Source of the DNA: Pelargonium cotyledonis | Lineage: Eukaryota > Streptophyta > Magnoliopsida > Geraniales > Geraniaceae | DNA: 21,977 bases | Direction: 5' to 3' | NCBI GenBank assembly: GCA_036897625.1 | Contig: JAYMTA010001070.1 | Location: 1 to 21,977, forward strand | Shown: positions 9,801-18,800 of the stretch, in pieces | Layout: each line of letters begins with the position of its first letter | Position numbering within the stretch: position 1 is the first letter of the stretch | Translations under genes and position numbers: made by a program | Notes under the pieces: model-generated | What the model saw: only the letters and a program-made list of their open reading frames with translations | Told to the model about the DNA's origin: nothing | Database searches by the model: none

Positions 9801-12800
9801 TTATTTTTATATTGTGACTCATTCAGAGTTTATAAATATAAACACTTTACATATCTAAATAATACCACTATTTTTTTCTATATTTTAATTTATATTACCT
9901 TATTATTATTTATTCTTGTTTTCTTATTAAACAGAACGTTCACTATTGTAACATTTATGATTTGAATTAGATCGGTCTTTAGAAAAATGGAAAGAAACAA
10001 AATATTTTCAATTCTTAAGTTTCATGCCATAACGAAAGAAACTATATAAAAACAAAGACATAAAAAATATAAATGAAACAGTTAAAAAAAGAAAAGAAAA
10101 CTGCCAAAAAAAACAAGAGAATATTTAGGCAAGCGGGATTCTAACAATGAATTACAGAAGTTGGCCCAAGACTAATCAATGAACCATATGCTATGCAATG
10201 GATTAGTGTCAATGCTAATAGTCTTTAATGGTTTCTTTGGGAGCTAGGGTGGCCCATACCTACTCCTAGCTGCTTCTCTATGTGAAGTGAGTGGAGGAGT
10301 TGGGTATAATTTGCAGATCCCTAGATGGGGAACTGCTGATATATTTGGAGTGAAAACTTATTAATGATGTTCTCCATTCTGCTTTGGATATTTCTAGATG
10401 AGGATTGCTATGTATATTGTTGTGCATCAAGTGATGATATTCCTCTCTATGTGCTTCATAGAACTTATTCTTTTATGTAGAATGGTGATTTGATGACGAC
10501 CAAATCTATGTGGTTTGAACAAGCAATTTTCATTTATGTTAAGTATTATGTAATGAGTAGCCATGTCAAGGGATGCTAGGTCATTTTGAAATCAACAACA
10601 GAATAACTGTAGTAGGTTATGGTTATATCAAGCTGGTTCTCAGTTTCAACTCCATCAAATAATTGATTTCTTGCTTTCCTTCAGAATCATTTTTCAAACA
10701 AAATAAATGGTTTACTACATATTTCATGAACCTTTCTTTCTGGATTTGTATGCTCACACTTCACAGTTTGCCTTAAAGTTGGAGGTCTTACCCTTGCTTG
10801 CTGTTGCCCTTCATTCAAGAAGTTCATGTCTAACAGCTATCCTTCGTTGAACTTGTGTAGATAATACCAATTATGTCAACCTTGTAGAATATCAGTATGG
10901 TCAATTGAACAGTGCTGGCCAAGTCACTGGAGGCAACTTGTTAGTGGTTTTGGGGATATACAGTTGATTTATACGGGAAATAATGCAGCTTTTGAGTTTT
11001 ATCTGCCTGGTTTTATAGAATTTGCATGTGTTATCCTCAAGAGTACACATTTTAACATTAAAATTTTGATTTTTGTTAGTCATTTAAAGTCTTGTTTTGC
11101 CTTTCTTATTTGATGTCATGCATCTGTTGCAGATATGCACATTTACTGCCAAAGGATGAGGAAGCGTTTGAGCATTATAATGCCTTCTCTACCAAGCGTC
11201 TTGACGAGGTACCGTACCTTTTGTAGTAGCATGATAGTTCTTTTAACATTATTGTTTTTTTCCCTTTCTCTCTACCTTCTATTTTTTGTAGAGAAATGTA
11301 ATCTAGTAAAGTAATTTTTCCTGGCTAGTTGTTTGATTTGATCTAATTCCTTTTGTAAGTTTTCTTTAATTTGTGTATGTGTTTAGTTGTTTTTTCTTTC
11401 TTTATTGTTCTTTTACTTCCTTTGTGCTTGCGGGTGCACCTTTTGGTAGGTAATTACCCATCTTTGTGATTATGAACATGCTTTGTTGACAGTTCGTAGC
11501 ATCCTTACCTTTTCTTCTAGCTAAGGGTTCACAACTTTTTTGGTGGATTTACAACTTTTTTGGTGGATTTGGAACTTTGGATTTTAAATCCTCAGCATAA
11601 GTTGACTGGTATCATTTTTTTATTGTTAATGGTTTTGTAACTGATTTCTTTAGGCTAATAAGATTGGAAAAATAAATCTTGCTGCTACCGGAAAGGATCT
11701 CATGGATGATGAGAAACAAGGAGATGTGACAGTAGACCTTTTTGCTGCATTAGATATGGAAACTGAAGCAGTTGCTGAACGTTGCTCAGAGCTTGAAAAT
11801 AATCAAACTTTGGGTCTGCTGACAGGATTTCTTTCGGTTGATGATTGGTAAGATCAATTTGATCTTATATATATATATATATGCATGTATACATTTTTTT
11901 TTAAACTGAATTTGATCTTATATATGATTCCTCTTTCCTGTCATTATATTTGTTACCTAAATTTTCTTTGTTTAGTTATGCACAGCTAGTACTAGAAATA
12001 CCATACAACTATATTACTTTATCCAGAAAGATTTTTTAGGACCATTGTATTATTTTGAACTTTCTTGCATTGTACTTCATCCTTTCACTGGTTAAAAGTT
12101 AAGCTTAGATGAGATACCACTGGTGATTATTTCATGTATTTAGAACGTTGTTTTCATTTGCACTTTCTGTTGATGAATAATTAGCAGTACTTTAGTATTT
12201 CTTTCTGCTCTTCCTGAGTTAAATTCTTACATTTGTGAATTGCCTTAAATAAACATTTCCCGCTTTCTTAAATGGACTTAACAAAGGGCATCACACTCCC
12301 CTTTCAGTAACGCCTCCCACACCACTACTGTATTCTGAACTCCTATACCTCCAATATTAGAAGCTAATTTCCATTCACTGGTTAAAGTATTAGTTATTCA
12401 CTTGTTTTGGCAATTGGACGTCTATAGTTAGTCCTTAGCGGCTATACTTATGGGTTTGCAAACTTGAGTACCAGATTTTAACTTGAGTTGTACAGTTGCT
12501 TGATTGAGAATTGCACATTGTATCAAGCAATTTGTTTTAATCTAGTACTTGTATGAAACGAGCCTTCTCAGATCTGGTGCTTTTATGTTCTGACAAGAGA
12601 TTCTTATGAACTTCATTCATTTTTCTAAGTTGATTGAGAATTTTACATTATCAACATCAAATGTTTTCATCCAGTTCTTTTATGAAATTGGGGACCTAAG
12701 ATCTGGTGTTTCTGACTTCTAAGAAGAGATCCTCTTGTACCTACACTTGTTTTTCTTATGTATCATGCTCCATATGACCTCTGTTTTGTCAGGCACCATG

Positions 12801-15800
12801 CCCATGTACTGTTTGACCGGCTTTCACCCCTTAATCCAGTGGCGCACATTGAAATCTGCAATGGTTTATTCAGGTAAATGCTGCTATATTTTTTTTGTTA
12901 TCTTTTAATCTCCAGTTGATATTGTTGGTTCTCTAGTGTACTAGTGTTTGTACAATGCATTCACAGACTGATGTGGCACACAAAAACAGTCCCAACGGCC
13001 CAACATATTCCAGTAAGTCCTCCATAAGTATTGTATGGAGGTGGATGTGAACCTTATTAGCTTAATTCAAGAAATCAGTTATAAGGGTTATCTATTTTCA
13101 ATTTTTCATTATTGTTTCACCCTCTTTTCCTCTCTTCTCCATGCCCTCTCTTATAATGGCACTGAGTTGAATATATCTGATGATTTTATGTTATTTTTTC
13201 CTAGGCTTATTGAGAAAACAATCTCCTTACCATATGATATTGTTCATCAAAAACATCTTCAAACACTTCGGTTGCCGTCAGGATCCAGCCCTGATTCCAT
13301 GGATTTGACAAACTCATCAGTACATGGGTCATTCATTGATGTCCCCAAAGAGCTTTTTCAGTTGCTTGCAGCTGTGGGTCCATATCTTTACCGTGACACT
13401 TTGTTGCTGCAAAAGGTACATTTGTTTAGAGTTTTTCTATTAATAATTTTATCTTTTCATGAATATGTATGAAGCTCTGAAGAAAGTGGGTGACAAAAAG
13501 TCCCACATTGACAAAGTAGAAAAAGAATAAGTTATATAAATAGGCACCAGTGAAACACTTCTAACAAGGTTGACCTTTTAGTAGTGGAAGTAAGTCTTTA
13601 TATGTAGCCCAATTAGATAACTTACATGTGACGCGTCGAGCCCACGATAAAAGAAAAATGTGAGGCTTGCACGTGAGGGGGAGTGAAGAAAGTGGGTGAT
13701 GAATATATTCCCGCATTGGAAAAATAGAAAAAGAATAAACTACATGTAAAATGCAAGTGGAACCCTATTAACAAGATTAATCTTCTAGTAGTGGAAGGTC
13801 CAGTCCTTATATGTAGCCCAACTTTGAAATTAACAAGCTCTGTTTTTTGATCCATTTGGTTTCTTTGTGATTAGGTTTGTAGGGTATTGAAGGGCTACTT
13901 CATGTCTGCACAAGAGCTTGTAGGTAATGGTGATGGTGCAGTCAATCACGAATTTGCTACTGGAAAACGAAACCCTCATCTGCACTTTAAGGAAGCTAAG
14001 GCAAGGGTGGAAGAAGCTGTAGGAACCTGTTTACTTCCTTCTCTACAGTTGATCCCAGCAAATCCAGCTGTAGGGCAGGAAATCTGGGAAGTAATGACCC
14101 TGCTTCCTTATGAGGTTAGCACTACATCAGTGATATTTGATATGTCAATTTCAAAACTTTTGGCCTAGGAGTGTTTAGATGAGTTTGATTCTTTTCTACT
14201 CAGGTGCGTTACCGTTTGTATGGTGAATGGGAAAAGGATGATGAACGGATTCCAATGGTTTTGGCTGCAAGGCAGACTGCCAAGGTACGGTGATATTTAT
14301 ATGTTTTAGTTTGTTCTCATCAATGTTTTAAGTCTGGTGCTAAATTGCTCTTTTACTATTCTTTATTGTTTATAGTTGGATACTAGAAGAATCTTGAAAA
14401 GGCTTGCGAAGGAAAATCTGAAGCAGCTTGGTCGAATGGTTGCCAAACTAGCTCATGCAAATCCAATGACTGTACTTCGAACTATTGTTCATCAGGTACT
14501 TTTATGTTTGTGTAAATAATATATATTCTTACTTCTAATAATTTTCAGTTTGGTTTTTTTATCATGACAGAATTTTATCCCTGTTACCTTGTTGTGTAGA
14601 TTGAGGCATACAGAGATATGATTACTCCAGTTGTAGATGCATTCAAGTATTTGACACAGGTATGGCTTTCTGGTGCCTGATATGTAATGTGTTTCAAAGA
14701 GTTAAATTGGTGGAGTTACTAGTTGCTGGTAATTTTTTTTAGTTGCTGGTAATTAATTATGCATGTTTTTGGTCATACCTAAGATCATTCTGTTGTGGCT
14801 TATCCAAAGAGAACACAGTTGGCACTTCTTTGTTTTTTGTGGTTTACAGTATCCGGTTTTGTTGCGTTGGCAGCTACTGTTTTGATAACGTTGTCTCTTG
14901 TTAGTATAACTAGTTTCTGATCATAATGATTGCTTTTGTCTCCTGCTTGTTCTTTTGTTTAGTTATGGGCTCTTAATTTCATATTTTCCCCAATATACAG
15001 CTCGAGTATGATGTTCTCGAATATGTTGTCATTGAGCGTTTGGCACAAGGAGGGCGAGAGAAGCTAAAAGACGATGGCCTTAATTTGTCAGATTGGCTTC
15101 AATCACTGGCTTCATTTTGGGGTCACCTGTATGTATTTTTCTCTGCTTAAACGTGGATAACTTTTTCTCTGCTATATTGCTCTTTTTCTACATTTTTTTA
15201 TGAATTTCCAGTGTGAGTTCGTATATGCAGTGCTAGTGCTTAAATCTGCTTGTGTTGACTGTGTTTGTTTTTGTTTTTGTTTTCACTCGTGTCTCCTTAA
15301 AATATTTAAGGGGTCTTGTTCTCGAATAGTCAAATGAATTTGAATATAGCACATGGGTAATTCTTCAGACATTTCACTCAGAACTCCAAGATACAGATCA
15401 ATTTTCAGCTAAGCTATAACCCATGAGTTTACATGATGCAGATCAATTTTGGGGAAATTGTTGTTTACCCTGGTATGCAAATCCATGAGTTTCGACACCT
15501 TATCTTCACTTCCATTTGGTGTTGCATCAATCAGATAACTTAATGTGTTTTGGCAGAATTCAAAAACTGCTGGCTTTTACTGGGGAGAAGTGTGCCCTTT
15601 GTTAAGATTACTTTTCTAATCTCCTCACCTATCTCCGTCCTTCCCTGCTGAAAGCTCTATAAGTTTGTAGTTAGAGATGTGATAAGACAATTGTAGAATG
15701 GTCAAAGATATCTGAGCATCACCTGAAAAAAGGAACATGGTCTGTTTTCAATAGTTGACGGTTTACTGTGGAAGTGGCCCTTGGTTCTGTAAGCAGTTGA

Positions 15801-18800
15801 ATTGGCTGGTGGCCTTTACAGAGATAGTATGCTTATGGAATTTTGAGGATGAAATGGGGAACAGTTGCCTGATTGCAATATGGTGACCTTTTTCCTGTGG
15901 GAAGAGTGCAACCTGCAAATAATATCTCCTATATTTATCAGTTACTTAAATGGATGATTTTGAATTTTTGTTGTTGGAAAGCGAAATGAGATGTAATTGT
16001 TTTTCTTGATAGGCTTCAGTGGTTTTGAGTTGCATATCATTTTGTCAAAATACTACTTTTATTGAGAGGGGCTGTTTGGTAGTTTGCATATTTCTGAGCT
16101 GGTACTGGAGCCCTTTCTTGAGTTGGTTGGCTTTTGAAGAGCTTAGAGTTCAACTGTGTTTAGGAGGGAGGCCCATGACCAGGCAGTTGATAGGGTGTTC
16201 GAAGATTCTTGGGAGCTTTGTTTTTCATTTTGGTGCTCATTCTCAGTTAGAAGTCGCATGTTTGGCTCCATATTTTTGTTGGGACATTTCTGGAAATCTT
16301 GCTTCAGTATGCTTGCTTTTTAGTTCAACATAGTGTGAACTGAAGTTCCATTTTTGTCGGTTAGGCATACTTTCTGATTCGGCTGGTTTTAATGATGGCT
16401 GTCTGGTTGTTTGTAATTCCAAAGGTGATTCGTGTTTGTGGAATACATTTCAAAACTGGAATGGTCCATTGGAAATGTATTATATCTTACTCCATTTTGA
16501 ATAAGAGGTAGGTTCACAAATTGTTGGGTATAACCCGGCTTCTCTAAAATCAACAGAAGTTTGAGGCCACATTCTCTTATTGAGCTTCATCTACCAAAGT
16601 TCTGATAGGTATATGGTTTTCTCAATTTTATAAGTACCGGTGGTTTTTCTCTGGAAGTTCGGTTGTCTTATGTCTAATAACTATGCCTGAGATGAGCAGG
16701 ATTGATAATGTAATAAAAATTATCCTTGAACTTGTAATGATCTACGTATGTAGTTCAAGAGTCACATCATCTCTTTGGTTAATTCTCTTCAACTTTCCTT
16801 TGCACTTTGATCCTTGAGAACTTCTTGTTGTAGTGTTGTTCTTATACTGGTTGTTTTTCTTTCTTTCTTTCGTGTTTTCTTCAATGTTTTGCAACTGTCA
16901 GTTTTTAGTATTGCTCTGCCTAAACTTTCTTTAGCTCTTATAACAAAATAGTTTTGTGTGATAGATATGATGCGCTTCTGAAAAATCAGATTGTCAGGTG
17001 TAGATGCCTAAATATTTGTCTGGTGTACTTAATTGTTTGTAGGTGTAAGAAGTACCCTTCCATGGAACTGAGAGGCCTCTTTCAGTATCTTGTAAATCAA
17101 CTGAAACGAGGAAAAGGAATTGAGCTTGTTCTCCTACAGGTATTGGCAATATTGAAGGTTTTTCATCTCATGGTTTCTCATTAAGCCCAAATCAGATTAG
17201 TCATGAATTGGCATTATATTGGTACAGGAACTCATTCAACAAATGGCCAATGTCCAGTACACAGAAAACCTGACTGAGGAACAACTGGATGCCATGGCAG
17301 GGAGTGAGACTCTCCGTTTTCAGGCTACTTCTTTTGGGATTACTCGAAACAACAAGGTGTGCTTAAACCTATGATATGGAGCTAAGCGTGTTTGATATTG
17401 AATTATCCAAACAGGCATTGGTCCGATTGAAGATAGACATATTTTGGTCCTTTATGTGCTTAATGTGTGATTTTAATGTTCCAAGTAGGCATTGGTCAAA
17501 TCCACCAACAGGCTAAGGGACTCGTTGCTTTCTAAGGATGAACCGAAGTTGGCAATTCCCCTTCTGTTGCTTATTGCTCAACATCGCTCAGTGTAAGCTA
17601 ATCTCCATGTCATAAAAGCGAATACATGTGCAACATATTTCTTTGTTTTTTTTGTTTTTATGTTTTTTTTTTTTGTTTTTTTGTATTTGTTTTTTATTTT
17701 TGGACATCATCTATTGTTTTGCATGATAACTAAAGATCACTGATTCTAGAGTGTCAAGTTGGATATGAGTTGAGTCCGGCAGCTTAAATATGCTGTCTTT
17801 TTCTGCCAAAACTTATCCAGCAAGACGGTAAATGGTGATTTTAATGGTTGGTTTTTTATGTGCTAAAGGATTATTGTAGCTGAAGCCAATTTTGTTCGAG
17901 AAATGATTTGGTTGTTGTTTACGTGTGTTAAATAAGGAGCTTCATCCTTTATGTAATTATGCTAAGATTGAGTATATTCTGTGGTTTGCCCGTTTTGATT
18001 GGGTTATTGTTTGTCAAGTAGTTCTGTACTTCAATGATCAATACCCTTAGCTTGCTAATGTTAATCACCTTGACATTGACATTGACATTAGTCCTAATAT
18101 TAAGCTCTCAAGTAGTAATTATCTAATGTAATGATTCTCTGCAGGGTTCTCATAAATGCTGATGCACCTTACATCAAGATGGTCAGTGAGCAGTTTGATC
18201 GATGCCATGGGACTCTTCTTCAATTTGTAGAGTTTCTCTGTAGTGCAATGACACCAGCAATGGCGTATGCTCAGCTGATTCCCCCCCTCAATGAGCTCAT
18301 CCACATGTATCACCTTGATCCTGAGGTATGCCCTAAATCTCTCCCAGGTTCTTGTTTTTCTTTCATGTTCTCTTTTATTTATTTTCATCTGGTAGTTTAT
18401 TTGTTTTTGGGCCTAGGCTTTACCTTGATTTATAGATGCAGTTTGCAAGTTCCTTTTTTCCTATGTTCTTTACAGCAATTGTTACTTGCAGTTTGCTTCA
18501 GTTAATTTAATAAGCTTTCACATACATGTTCTGATACATTCTTTACAGGTGGCTTTTTTAATATACCGTCCTATAATGAGACTCTTTAAGAGTCAAGGAA
18601 GACACGATGTCTTTTGGCCTTTGGATACTGGAGAAGTTTCAAATGTATCGGCTGTGGATTTGGAGTCTGAGCCTACAGAATCATCTGACGACATCATTTT
18701 GGATGTTGGCTCTCATAAGAAGCCCATTATGTAATAATTCTCACTTTTGTTCTCAGAGTCTGCTTCCTCTTAAGAATAACTCACTTGACATGGAGTGATG

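Larger units (their letters stand above)
11848..12792 (+). other. THO2 intron 12 (945 bp)
   Basis: It begins gtaaga and ends gtcag. A (TA)n run lies at 11865-11882, followed by a repeat of the TTTGATCTTATATAT segment near 11909. The 3' part holds the 130-bp duplication 12501-12756. No coding signal. Confidence 0.9.

Noticed and set aside
13035-13472. 145-codon ORF across the end of intron 13, exon 14 and the start of intron 14
   Set aside because: Only the exon 14 part matches THO2; the flanks are intronic read-through.
15380-15490. Repeated CAGATCAATTTT and CATGAGTTT words in intron 19
   Set aside because: Too short and too diverged around the words to call a duplication or element.
16019-16333. 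104-codon ORF in intron 19 as a possible extra exon or small gene
   Set aside because: Residue composition is typical of translated T-rich intron. THO2 is contiguous across this intron, and no family is recognised.
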